In this document: positions 7,790 to 15,958 of the stretch, in pieces | Numbering within the stretch: position 1 is the first letter of the stretch | Layout: the number at the start of each line of letters is the position of its first letter | DNA from: Candidatus Altimarinota bacterium | Lineage (GTDB): Bacteria; Cyanobacteriota; Cyanobacteriia; Cyanobacteriales; Microcystaceae | DNA length: 35,608 nucleotides | Direction of reading: 5' to 3' | NCBI GenBank assembly: GCA_012031035.1 | Contig: JAAUUT010000053.1 | Location: 1 to 35,608, forward strand | Translations under genes and position numbers: made by a program | Notes under the pieces: generated by a model | The model's database searches: none | The model's input: only the letters and a program-made list of their open reading frames with translations | Told to the model about the DNA's origin: nothing

Positions 7790-8472
7790 TGAACTCCTGA
7801 ATTTTTTCCTGGAAGTTTTTTATCGGTACGTCGGGAGACGGGGTTAGTCGTTAGCTGCTGCCGTCCATTGCGAACAATGCTCAACATTTCGCCGAGTTGT
7901 TGTTCGATGCTACCAAGGACGCGATCGGCGTATTCGTCAGCGCCATCTTGAATTTGGGCGCATTCGGCTTGCGTCTGTTGATACATCTGTTGAAGCTCTT
8001 GCTGAGCTTTGTAGCGCATCTGTTCGATTTCAGACAAGGTTTGGCGTTGGATTGCGTCGCAATCCTGTTGCACCTGCTGCCTGATTTGATAAGCTTCTGC
8101 TTGGGCGTGTTGTACGATCCCTGTTTCGTCTAAAATTTGTGCGGCTCTCTGTTGAGCGGATTGGATTATTCTTTGGGCGTACTCTTCAGCTTCTGCTAAG
8201 ATTTCTTGCTTTTTTCTCAGTAAAGCTACAGCTTGCTCAAAAGCTTCTGGCAAGTTCATTCTGACTAAATCCAACTGATTTAGCAGTTTATCTTCATCGA
8301 TTAACGTCCACCGAACCAAAGGAACGCGAAAGCTTTCGAGAATGATTTCTTCAAGCAGATCGAGTTCTTGCTGGGGATCGAATTCTAAGGCTCGATTGGA
8401 AGCTGACGGATGGGGGCGATCGCCGCGATCGTCTTTAGATTGAGTGCGTGAGGGTGAATTTTGGCTGAACAT
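7786..8472 (-). CDS. DivIVA-like coiled-coil protein
   Basis: This 228-residue protein consists mostly of one long alpha-helical coiled coil (residues about 70-200) rich in Gln, Glu and Ala. It contains segments such as EILAEAEEYAQRIIQSAQQRAAQIL and repeated QAEAYQIRQQVQ-type heptads. A short N-terminal region (LDLLEEIILESFRVPLVRWTLIDEDKLLNQLDLVR) resembles the DivIVA-type membrane/pole-targeting part of cyanobacterial division proteins such as Cdv3. The tail after residue 205 is basic and disordered. It lies 50 bases downstream of coaD on the same strand and could be cotranscribed. A role in division or cell shape is an inference. An ATP-synthase-b-like stalk was considered, but there is no N-terminal membrane helix. 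Confidence 0.6.
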   Translation of the reverse strand: MFSQNSPSRTQSKDDRGDRPHPSASNRALEFDPQQELDLLEEIILESFRVPLVRWTLIDEDKLLNQLDLVRMNLPEAFEQAVALLRKKQEILAEAEEYAQRIIQSAQQRAAQILDETGIVQHAQAEAYQIRQQVQQDCDAIQRQTLSEIEQMRYKAQQELQQMYQQTQAECAQIQDGADEYADRVLGSIEQQLGEMLSIVRNGRQQLTTNPVSRRTDKKLPGKNSGVQ

Positions 8473-8522
8473 AAGCGGATATTTTCCTTAACAATAGCTC
8501 GTCAGCAAATCTAGAACTGCCT

Positions 8523-8996
8523 TTAACTATAGTATTGATGTATGTCTCGCGCGACATTTTCGGGAACTAAGTGAGCAACAGAACCGCCGAACTTAGCAAT
8601 TTCTTTCACAATGCTACTACTTAAAAAACTATATTCTTTCGTAGTTGCCAAAAAAACTGTTTCGATTTCATCTCGAAGTGTTTTATTGGTATGAGCCATT
8701 TGTAACTCTTTCTCAAAATCGGAAAGCACTCGCAGTCCTCGCAAGAGAACTTTAGCATTATGCAATTTAGCATACTCTACGGTCAGTCCTTGAAAACTAT
8801 CAACTTCTACATTTGATAAATGTTGGGTACAGTGACGAATTTGTTCCAATCGTTTTTCAACTGAAAACATAGGATGTTTGCTAGGGTTAGACAAGACAGT
8901 GACGATTACTCGCTCAAATAGTTGCACCCCTCTCTCAATAATATCGAGATGACCTAGAGTAATCGGATCGAAGCTACCAGGATAAATTGCAATCAC
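8523..8996 (-). CDS. coaD: Pantetheine-phosphate adenylyltransferase (CoaD)
   Basis: CoaD transfers AMP from ATP to 4'-phosphopantetheine, the penultimate step of coenzyme A synthesis. The 157-residue protein has the expected length. Nucleotidyltransferase motifs are [19 protein letters not shown] (residues 2-20, including the T-x-G-H form of the H-x-G-H motif), KHPMFS (about 40-45), [18 protein letters not shown] (about 84-101) and the C-terminal signature region [14 protein letters not shown] (about 121-134). The start at 8996 gives the normal [12 protein letters not shown]-terminus. It is the first gene before the coiled-coil gene on the minus strand. Confidence 0.97.
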   Translation of the reverse strand: MIAIYPGSFDPITLGHLDIIERGVQLFERVIVTVLSNPSKHPMFSVEKRLEQIRHCTQHLSNVEVDSFQGLTVEYAKLHNAKVLLRGLRVLSDFEKELQMAHTNKTLRDEIETVFLATTKEYSFLSSSIVKEIAKFGGSVAHLVPENVARDIHQYYS

Positions 8997-9106
8997 ATTT
9001 ACTCAATTTTTTAAGTTTTGTCTGAGAGTTCTTATTCTTTATTGACTGACGCAAAAGCAAGCCTTAAGATAAGACTATTTTTAATGAACTAACTTTAAAA
9101 GGAACC

Positions 9107-9288
9107 ATGATTTTTGTCAAATTTCTCGTTTTCGCCGCGATCGCAATCGTTATTGTAAACTAGTAGCTTCTCTATTTGGCAAGGGCAATATCCCACTTTT
9201 AAATAATTTAATTACTGTTATCCTCGGTATTTTTGTAGCTTTTGAGGTAATTAAGTTAGGTCAAATCCTTTGGGAGAAGTTTATTTAG
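9107..9288 (+). CDS. Small two-helix membrane protein, frameshifted in this sequence
   Basis: The ATG at 9107 is preceded by AAAAGGA at a good distance. It opens a frame reading MIFVKFLVFAAIAIVIV, then N and TAG (9161-9163). In the +1 frame the text continues without a break as KLVASLFGKGNIP, then a second hydrophobic helix NLITVILGIFVAFEVIK, to TAG 9286-9288. One missing base near 9155-9158 would join them into a 60-residue protein with two membrane helices. Function is unknown. If the shift is real the gene is broken. Confidence 0.6.
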
Positions 9289-9319
9289 TTTTAAGAAACT
9301 TACAAGACTTATTTTAATA

Positions 9320-10519
9320 ATGCAACAAGTAGACAGTATTTTCCAACAAATTACAGCAGAAATTCCTTTGCTGAAAAGATTGACCGATCGCGGAAAGTTA
9401 CTTTTTGTAGGCGACCAAGAAACTATTCAATATTTGCAAAACTTATTTGAGCCAAGAAATCGTCATAGTAGCTATCACTATTATTGCTGGCAAGAAGGAA
9501 GAGACTCGCTAGAGTGCGATCGCCCAAGGGACAGCAGCTTTGTCGATCCCGATTTACTTTCAACTTATCAAGCTATTGTTGTCTCATCTGTTTATAACGA
9601 GCATATGATTTTTGATTGGGTTAACCAACAAATGAGTCAATTTCAGCTTACAATTCCTATTTTAAAGTTATTTTCGGACATTTTCGTCAATTTTATGTCA
9701 GGCCGTCCCTTGCTAGAAACTAACAAAAAAGAAATTGTTTATCCTAAAATTTCTTATGCTATTGCAACTACGCCGCGCTCTGGTTCTACGGTTTTAAGCG
9801 GTACTTTAGGAGCGACGAAAATTGCCGGATTTCCGAAAGAACATTTACGTTTTCCTTCTCAAACGCTAGCGCAACATTGTCGGTTTGATTATGTTAGATA
9901 TTTAGAAGTTTTAATGCAGTATCAAACCACTGAAAATAGTGTGTTTGGAACTAAATTCATCGGTCATTTTTTTCAATCTCATTACAAAAGTAATTTTGAC
10001 TTTAATAGACTATTAAATAAATTTAACTTTATTTATCTAAGAAGACAAAATAAAATTGCTCAAGCAACCTCAGTCTTAATTGGACAAAAAACTAAGACTT
10101 GGCACATTAGCTCTAACCAAAATCAACAAAACTATAAAAATCAACTATCACAAATACAAATAGAAGATTCTGACTTAGAACAGTTACACCGTCAGCATCA
10201 ATCCATATTATCACAAGAACGTTTTTGGGAACATTTTTTTGAAGAACACAAGATTTCACCGTTAATTATTGACTACGAACATTTGATAAAATCTCCAGAA
10301 GAACAAATTAATCAAGTTTTAAAATATTTAAAAATAATTGATGAAGATAGAGTTAAAATATTACCTCAATATCAATATAAACTTTATAAGGTAATAAAAA
10401 AGCTCAATTTTTTCAGAAACGAGCGAAAAATTAGAATTTCATTAAGTAATAAAAAAATTCAATCCGATCTTTCTAAACTTTTAATACAAAGATATAAAGA
10501 AAAGTATAATTTTCAATAA
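9320..10519 (+). CDS. Stf0-like sulfotransferase
   Basis: This 399-residue protein carries a PAPS-binding 5'-phosphosulfate loop, TPRSGSTVLS, at residues about 151-160. GFPKEHLRFPSQ and FGTKFIGHFF follow, and the 3'-phosphate-binding region IYLRRQNKIAQATS lies at about residues 237-250. The order matches the Stf0 family, which sulfates glycolipids such as trehalose, here probably a surface glycan or glycolipid. An extra N-terminal part of about 140 residues has no family I recognise. Base composition is clearly AT-richer than the housekeeping neighbours. It converges on the FkbM methyltransferase gene 24 bases away, and the three genes 9320-12218 look like a surface-modification group. Confidence 0.8.
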   Translation: MQQVDSIFQQITAEIPLLKRLTDRGKLLFVGDQETIQYLQNLFEPRNRHSSYHYYCWQEGRDSLECDRPRDSSFVDPDLLSTYQAIVVSSVYNEHMIFDWVNQQMSQFQLTIPILKLFSDIFVNFMSGRPLLETNKKEIVYPKISYAIATTPRSGSTVLSGTLGATKIAGFPKEHLRFPSQTLAQHCRFDYVRYLEVLMQYQTTENSVFGTKFIGHFFQSHYKSNFDFNRLLNKFNFIYLRRQNKIAQATSVLIGQKTKTWHISSNQNQQNYKNQLSQIQIEDSDLEQLHRQHQSILSQERFWEHFFEEHKISPLIIDYEHLIKSPEEQINQVLKYLKIIDEDRVKILPQYQYKLYKVIKKLNFFRNERKIRISLSNKKIQSDLSKLLIQRYKEKYNFQ

Positions 10520-10543
10520 ATTATTCTCCCAAAAGTAAAATTA

Positions 10544-11299
10544 TTATTTTTTAATTAGTTCTTTAAGTCGATAACGCAGAGTTTTAGGAAGAACTTGACG
10601 TAGCAATGTTTTAAGATCTTCAAATAAAAGTTTATATTTTTTGTGTTTTTGTTGGTTGACAAATAAAACTACCTTATCAAAGTTTTTGGGAGTATAGTTA
10701 AAAGATTTCATGAATTGAAAAATTTGTTCTTGTCTATCTTTAGATTCTGCCGTGTATTGATGGTTGAAGTTAAGCAAAAATTTAGTTTTTCCTTCTTTTA
10801 AAATAGCCGTACTCCCTTGCAAAATTTTTAATTCATTACCGCCTACATCAATTTTAATCAATGCAGGTTTAATGGGTTTGAATAGGGTGTCAAGCTTAAA
10901 AACATCTACAGAAATCTGTTCCCAAGATGATGATTCTTTAAATTCATCCTTAACTTGAGCTAGGTTAAATTTCAATAATATTTTATTATTAGGTAATTGA
11001 GAGCGCATGAAATTTTCTTGACCGTCGCGATCGCTCATGGCTATATTTAAAGGATAAATTTTATTTTTAGATTGTTTTTCCCATTCAAAGCTATTTTGTT
11101 TTAATTGCTCAAATTTTATTAAGTCTGGTTCGATCGCATAAACACTAATACGCTTGATTTTTTGAACAATCGGAAAAATAAGTTCTCCTTGATTAGCACC
11201 AACATCTACAAAAACATTTTCCGAATTTAAAAGACTTAAAGTTTTTTTTAAAAGTTGATTGTCTTGTCCTAAGCTTTCTTGAGAATGAGATATTTTCAT
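10544..11299 (-). CDS. FkbM-family methyltransferase
   Basis: This 251-residue SAM-dependent methyltransferase has motif I as FVDVGANQGELIF (residues about 31-43) and the following acidic strand as VYAIEPDLIKFEQLKQN (about 54-70). LNIAMSDRDGQENF and VFKLDTLFKPIKPALIKIDVGGNELKILQG are characteristic of the FkbM family. These enzymes O-methylate sugars or polyketides. With a sulfotransferase next door, a glycan substrate is likely but unproven. The gene is AT-rich and lies about 50 bases downstream of the DUF6473-like gene on the same strand, so the two may be cotranscribed. Confidence 0.82.
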   Translation of the reverse strand: MKISHSQESLGQDNQLLKKTLSLLNSENVFVDVGANQGELIFPIVQKIKRISVYAIEPDLIKFEQLKQNSFEWEKQSKNKIYPLNIAMSDRDGQENFMRSQLPNNKILLKFNLAQVKDEFKESSSWEQISVDVFKLDTLFKPIKPALIKIDVGGNELKILQGSTAILKEGKTKFLLNFNHQYTAESKDRQEQIFQFMKSFNYTPKNFDKVVLFVNQQKHKKYKLLFEDLKTLLRQVLPKTLRYRLKELIKK

Positions 11300-11351
11300 A
11301 ATCCCTTTTAAACTTTTAAAATCGATTGTAATTATTCTGCTTGACTAATAC

Positions 11352-12218
11352 TTATACTAAAAATTGTTGACAAGTTTTTTCGAGGATATTAGTTGCATCG
11401 ATTTGCATTTCTGGAGAAGGATAATATCGATTAAAAAGCTGACTATTACCGTATAATTTTCGGAGATCTTCTCGACCAGGATCGATAATTGCGGGTTTAT
11501 TTGTAAATCTACTAATTAATAATTGAGGCATTCCTCTACTGGATGTACATTCGACATAGCGATCGCTATATTTCCTAATTTCGTCAATCATTTTTGAATT
11601 AACCAAATGGGGATATCTGCCGAATAAAGCGGCAACATCGCTACTAGTATATTTTTCTTGATAAAATGGTTCTCTTACTGAAAACCAGAATAATATTTTG
11701 GGAACTTCAATTATTTGAAGAAGTTCTTGAAAGTGTTTAACCCAATTTTGTCTAGTTTCAGTAATAATAGTTTCGACATAACTGCGATCGCGTTTTTCTA
11801 ATAATTCTTTATAAGCTAAATCGGCTCCTATTTTAACTCCATCCGATAATCTAGTTAAATATTCTCGACCTCCACTATCAAAAAGAGAGTTACTTTCGCT
11901 TCTCCCTGACATAACTTGAACGATGGCAAATTTAGCATTGTTAATATACTCTATCAACGATGGATTTTGTAGAAAAAATAAAGGTCCCGCTCCAGAATAT
12001 CCTAAATTTAATACGGGAAAATTTAATTTTTCTTGCAATAAAATTGGGTAGGGATTTTCGCAGTAACAACCAAAAGTTTGAGCGGCTCCCAAACAAACAA
12101 AATATTTTCCTTTATCTAAAGTTTTTGGTTGAGGTCCTCTAAAATATTTTCCTCCAGTATTCGGTAAAATATATCCCTGGTAGTCTATGACTTCCCAATC
12201 TCTCTTTTGATATTGCAT
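11352..12218 (-). CDS. DUF6473-like protein
   Basis: This 288-residue protein has an N-terminal segment, FRGPQPKTL...YFVCLGAAQTFG, followed by LNLGYSGAGP and FAIVQVMSGRSESN. These recall the DUF6473 family, whose members sit near sulfotransferases and polysaccharide genes. The layout of short conserved Gly/Ser blocks (GAAQTFG, NLGYSGAGP) is reminiscent of SGNH-hydrolase-type folds, but I cannot identify a catalytic triad. There is no signal peptide. It is probably cotranscribed with the FkbM gene. Function is unknown. Confidence 0.6.
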   Translation of the reverse strand: MQYQKRDWEVIDYQGYILPNTGGKYFRGPQPKTLDKGKYFVCLGAAQTFGCYCENPYPILLQEKLNFPVLNLGYSGAGPLFFLQNPSLIEYINNAKFAIVQVMSGRSESNSLFDSGGREYLTRLSDGVKIGADLAYKELLEKRDRSYVETIITETRQNWVKHFQELLQIIEVPKILFWFSVREPFYQEKYTSSDVAALFGRYPHLVNSKMIDEIRKYSDRYVECTSSRGMPQLLISRFTNKPAIIDPGREDLRKLYGNSQLFNRYYPSPEMQIDATNILEKTCQQFLV

Positions 12219-12458
12219 GAAAACTCTACAGAAAGAACGATTGAATTAAATCAGCAAATATAAGTGAAGTTCCAGGACTTGCATAAAAACTCTATTTGTA
12301 GTGTAGACAATGCCCACTCTATGCTGTATACAGTATTTAAAATTTTTAATCTGCGTCAATCCTAATGTCTTTATCATCTTAGACTATCGAGTCAATAATT
12401 CAGAGATCGCCTAAATCCTGATGCGATCGCTATCATCATTGAGATTAATCAACTGTTG

Positions 12459-14089
12459 TTAAGAAATAACCGCTGTTTTTGCCGTCAATTTTAACAGTAA
12501 ACCATATTCGATCCCTTCAACAACCGCCTGATAGGATGCGTCTAAAATATTAGTCGAAACGCCTACTGTCGTCCAGCGTTCTTTGCCATTACTCGACTCA
12601 ACCAAGACGCGAGTTTTAGCAGCAGTTCCCGCACCGCCATCGAGAATACGAACTTTGTAATCTGTCAGGTGAAAATCCGCAATTTCTGCATAAAAATTAG
12701 CTAAAACTTTTCGTAATGCCTTATCTAAAGCAGAAACAGGCCCATTTCCTTCGGCGACCTCTAACAAGTCTTCTCCTTTCACTGCCACCTTAATCGTTGC
12801 TAGCGCGTTTCGGTAAGGCATCATATCCGTCCACTGCAACATATCGTAGTGTACTTGAAAGCCTTTGACTCGAAACATCTCTGGGCGCTGTCCCAAGGCT
12901 TCGCGCATCAACAACTCAAAACTAGCTTCGGCAGCTTCAAACTGATACCCTTCGCTTTCTAGCATTTTGAGGCGTTCTAAAATTTGCTTGCAGGCGGGAT
13001 CTTGTTTGTCGAGATCGATCCCAAAACTCAGTGCTTTGGATAAAACGTTACTCAACCCCGATTGCTCGGAAATCAGAATTCTACGCTCGTTTCCCACCAA
13101 TTCTGGCTGTAGGTGTTCGTAAGTAATTGGATTTTTCTGGACGGCTGAAACGTGCAACCCGCCTTTGTGAGCAAACGCCGAACGTCCAACAAAGGGAGCG
13201 CGATCGTCGGGAGCCATATTGACGATTTCGCTAACTAAACGGCTAGTTTCTACCAATTGCGCTAGTTGCCAATTTTCAAGACAGCGATAGCCTAGTTTAA
13301 GTTGTAAATTAGGGATTACCGTACATAAATTGGCATTCCCGCAGCGTTCTCCGTAACCGTTAATGGTTCCCTGTACCATTGTCGCGCCTTCGAGGACGGC
13401 TGCGATCGCGTTAGCAACTGCTGTTCCTGCATCGTTATGGGGATGAATGCCGAATTGGGGTTGTAAATCGAGGGGATTGTCTTGTGATAATTTCTGAATA
13501 ACTTCTTTAACCGTTTGCGCGATCGCGTGAGGAAGCGTACCGCCATTAGTATCGCAAAAAACTAACCATTCAGCACCCGCATCTCTTGCCGTTTTGAGGC
13601 ATTCTATGGCGTAATCTGGGTTATGTTTGTAACCGTCAAACCAGTGTTCTGCATCGTAAACGATTCGTCGTCCTTGGGAGCGAAGATACTCAATGGTATC
13701 GCGAATCATGTTGAGATTTTCTGCGAGCGAGGTTTTTAATCCTTCGGTCACGTGGAGATCCCAGGATTTGCCTACAATTGTTACCCAGCGAGTACCAGCA
13801 GCGAGAATCGCTTGTAGCATTTTATCTTCTGATGCAAGAATGTTGGGGCGACGAGTAAAGCAAAAGGCGACAACTTCAGCTTGGGTGAGGGGTTGCTCTT
13901 TTAACTGCCAAAAAATTGTACGTCTTTTGGATTGGCTCCGGGCCATCCTCCCTCAATAAAAGGAATTCCCATTTCGTCGAGTTTTCGAGCAATGGTCAGT
14001 TTATCTTCGACTGACAGGGAGATTCCCTCTTGCTGAGCGCCATCTCTGAGGGTAGTATCGTAGAGCCAAATCTGGTTAGCAGTACTCAT
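12459..14089 (-). CDS. cimA: (R)-citramalate synthase (CimA), one-base frameshift in this sequence
   Basis: CimA condenses pyruvate and acetyl-CoA to citramalate, the entry of the threonine-independent isoleucine route known in several cyanobacteria. The N-terminal part (from 14089) reads [14 protein letters not shown]...[10 protein letters not shown]. The frame is then lost at a run of six A on the plus strand (13910-13915), where seven would give [10 protein letters not shown] in the other frame. The repaired protein has about 543 residues: a DRE-TIM barrel with DTTLRDGAQ and [13 protein letters not shown], and a C-terminal LeuA-type regulatory domain from about residue 400. Length and the [14 protein letters not shown] segment fit citramalate synthase rather than 2-isopropylmalate synthase. 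The 2Fe-2S ferredoxin gene diverges upstream. Confidence 0.88.
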
Positions 14090-14154
14090 GAAATCGTTAA
14101 ATTATGTAAACTTGTGTAAAGGATAGAAATTAATTTTTTAGAATTTAGTCGCGA

Positions 14155-14508
14155 ATGCCTACAGTAAACGCTTTTGGAAAAACGATCGCTTGCCCTGAAG
14201 GAGCCAATTTACGCAAAGTCTTAATCGAAAATGGCATCGAGCTTTACAATGGCAATGCCAAGATTATCAACTGTATGGGAATTGGCAGTTGTGGGACTTG
14301 TGCAGTAGAGATAGAAGGGGAAGTGTCCGAACCGAATTGGAAAGACAAAACCAGGAGATCGCTTCCTCCCCATTCTCCAGCAAAAAACCGCCGTTTGGCT
14401 TGTCAAACGAAGGTTTTAGGAGATATCCGCGTGACTAAGTATGATGGTTTTTGGGGACAGGGCGATCGCGTTGTGTGGACGCAAGAAGGAAAGATCGCAC
14501 AACAATAA
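14155..14508 (+). CDS. 2Fe-2S ferredoxin-type protein
   Basis: This 117-residue protein has the plant-type 2Fe-2S cysteine pattern: Cys40, Cys46 and Cys49 in NCMGIGSCGTC, and Cys83 in RRLACQTK. The spacing after the third Cys fits the family. A C-terminal extension (YDGFWGQGDRVVWTQEG) is absent from photosynthetic ferredoxin PetF, so this is a minor ferredoxin of unknown partner. The ATG follows a divergent promoter region shared with cimA. Electron transfer in the cytosol is the expected role. Confidence 0.85.
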   Translation: MPTVNAFGKTIACPEGANLRKVLIENGIELYNGNAKIINCMGIGSCGTCAVEIEGEVSEPNWKDKTRRSLPPHSPAKNRRLACQTKVLGDIRVTKYDGFWGQGDRVVWTQEGKIAQQ

Positions 14509-14527
14509 TTAAGGTTTCTCCTAAAAA

Positions 14528-14572
14528 ACTGTCAGAATAATCTATCTTAAGATCGTAGGTTATCCTGACAGT
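14528..14572. terminator. Hairpin between convergent ferredoxin and small hypothetical gene
   Basis: ACTGTCAG (14528-14535) and CTGACAGT (14565-14572) are perfect complements. ATAA/TTAT inside can extend the stem, and an ATCTTAAGAT palindrome sits in the loop. The position between two convergent 3' ends suggests a bidirectional terminator. There is no T tract after the stem. Confidence 0.5.
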
Positions 14573-14618
14573 GCGACAAAGGTTTCTTAAATTTTAGTTA
14601 ACAATATAGAGTTAAAAA

Positions 14619-14834
14619 CTAGGCAGCTTGGAGGCGATAATTGCGATCTAACCAGCAACGAGGAAGCGGTTCGCCTGAAGGAAAATTTAACTCGGATTTC
14701 ATAAAGGTTTCAGGGTCTTGTAATTCTTCCCCGCAGTGGTATCTTCCGATAATCTCGCTCAAACAAGGATCGTACAAATTCTCTGGGGTTAAAACTTCTA
14801 CTAATTCGCCATGAGGTTTATGCGTTAAAAACAT
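14619..14834 (-). CDS. Small conserved-looking hypothetical protein (71 aa)
   Basis: I place the start at ATG 14834 because a perfect AGGAGG lies about six bases upstream. A further in-frame ATG at 14864 would put that site inside the gene. The product, MFLTHKPHGELVEVLTPENL..., ends with PSGEPLPRCWLDRNYRLQAA and has two Cys residues in the first 40. It is soluble and I know no function for it. The strong ribosome site and protein-like composition support a real gene. Upstream it faces a divergent membrane-protein gene. Confidence 0.65.
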   Translation of the reverse strand: MFLTHKPHGELVEVLTPENLYDPCLSEIIGRYHCGEELQDPETFMKSELNFPSGEPLPRCWLDRNYRLQAA

Positions 14835-14932
14835 ATTTCCTCCTTTATTATCAATCCTTGACAACTTTGGTATAGCACAAATGCTCCCAAGAAAATGTCA
14901 AATAATGTAAAGCCATTAAATTATTAAAAAAC

Positions 14933-15490
14933 GTGATAGATAATAAACCTAATTCACTTTCAATATTTCGGATTTCTTTCTTAATTCGGATAACCTTAAT
15001 TAGCTTATATATAGCTCTAACAATTCCCCTTCCTTTTTTAGCAGAAGCCACATCTGCTCCCGTGCCACCTGTAGTTTTATGGATTGCGATCGCAGTTGGG
15101 TTTATTTTCTTATACGGAGCATTGAGCGAACAGATTATTTTAGATGAAGAAACAATTCAAGTTACTTATCCTAATTGGTTTTTATTTTTTCGTCAGGGAT
15201 GGTCGTTAGCTTGGTCAGAAATTAAAGATTTAAAATTGCGAACTACCGGACAAGGTGGATTAGTTTATTACTTTATTACTCATTCAGCAGAGCGAGCATA
15301 TTTGTTACCGATGCGAGTAGCGGGTTTTGCTCGTTTGGTCAAAATTGTTGAAGAAAAAACGGGAATCGATATGACTGATATTCGACCGCTATCGCAACCT
15401 TGGATGTATTTAATTTTGATGGCGTGTACTTTGTTGTTGTTGCTTATTGATGGTTGGACAATTTGGACAGCGACGACACAAATTGGATAA
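14933..15490 (+). CDS. Hypothetical membrane protein (185 aa)
   Basis: Three hydrophobic segments are visible: residues about 12-37 (FLIRITLISLYIALTIPLPF), 45-62 (PPVVLWIAIAVGFIFLYG) and 157-177 (MYLILMACTLLLLLIDGW). A cytoplasm-sized middle part (residues 63-150) contains ILDEETIQVTYPNWF and an RQGWSLAWSEIKDLKLRT block that resembles bacterial PH-like membrane proteins. No catalytic motif is seen. A later start inside the first helix cannot be excluded. Function is unknown. Confidence 0.6.
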   Translation: MIDNKPNSLSIFRISFLIRITLISLYIALTIPLPFLAEATSAPVPPVVLWIAIAVGFIFLYGALSEQIILDEETIQVTYPNWFLFFRQGWSLAWSEIKDLKLRTTGQGGLVYYFITHSAERAYLLPMRVAGFARLVKIVEEKTGIDMTDIRPLSQPWMYLILMACTLLLLLIDGWTIWTATTQIG

Positions 15491-15578
15491 AATTCTTTAA
15501 ATTTAACATCCTGGCAATCTTAGTATAGGCTTCAATGTCACATCAATATTCGGTGTTAGTAATGATGAGCTAATAACG

Positions 15579-15607
15579 CGATAAATTGCTGAAAGTGCAA
15601 TTTATCG
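15579..15607. repeat. Perfect 11-bp inverted repeat
   Basis: CGATAAATTGC (15579-15589) and GCAATTTATCG (15597-15607) are perfect complements around TGAAAGT. There is no T tract, so it is not a standard intrinsic terminator. It lies about 90 bases downstream of the membrane-protein gene. It could be a 3'-end structure, a regulator site or part of a small RNA. Confidence 0.55.
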
Positions 15608-15888
15608 ATTCCCTGAGATTCCTGATTAATATCATTCGATATTAAATAATCTTTGTTTTTGATATATTTGTCATAGTTTAGAATTTCTGATGCTATTGTC
15701 ATCTATCTTTTTGTTTATTTCTAGTCATTCTTTAAAGTAGATTAAACGCTCTAACAAAATTCAAAATATATAATACCAAGCCTCTCTTTAGTTAGAAGTG
15801 AAATGAGTTATTAACCAGTAACTTGTTAAATATGCGATCGCATTACAAGCTAACAGAGTTATTTTAAGCAGCTTTGTGTCTGAAAAAT

Positions 15889-15913
15889 GAAGAAATTTGC
15901 AATTAATTTCTTC
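15889..15913 (+). promoter_or_regulatory. Hairpin in the leader of the solute-binding-protein gene
   Basis: GAAGAAATT (15889-15897) and AATTTCTTC (15905-15913) form a 9-bp stem about 45 bases before the ATG at 15959. An operator or mRNA leader structure is possible. It matches no regulator consensus that I know. Confidence 0.35.
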
Positions 15914-15958
15914 AATCTAGCTTAACTCAATTCATCAACTTGCTTTAGGGAATTAACC

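Larger units (their letters stand above)
15491..15958. other. 468-base intergenic region with two perfect inverted repeats
   Basis: This AT-rich stretch contains no plausible gene. It holds a perfect 11-bp stem with a 7-nt loop (15579-15607) and a perfect 9-bp stem with a 7-nt loop (15889-15913), plus one HIP1 site (15834-15841). The second stem is close to the solute-binding-protein start and lies in its leader. AGGGA precedes that ATG. Confidence 0.5.

Noticed and set aside
7897..8133. Leu-rich plus-strand ORF that looks like a membrane protein
   Set aside because: It is the complement of the Gln/Ala-rich coiled coil. Hydrophobic composition follows from reading CAG/CAA codons in antisense.
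12219..12458. CCAGGACTT-type sequence near 12272, reminiscent of insertion-sequence ends, and a CTGTATACAG palindrome at 12324
   Set aside because: No transposase remnant, no second end and no target duplication. Too short to support an element or an operator.
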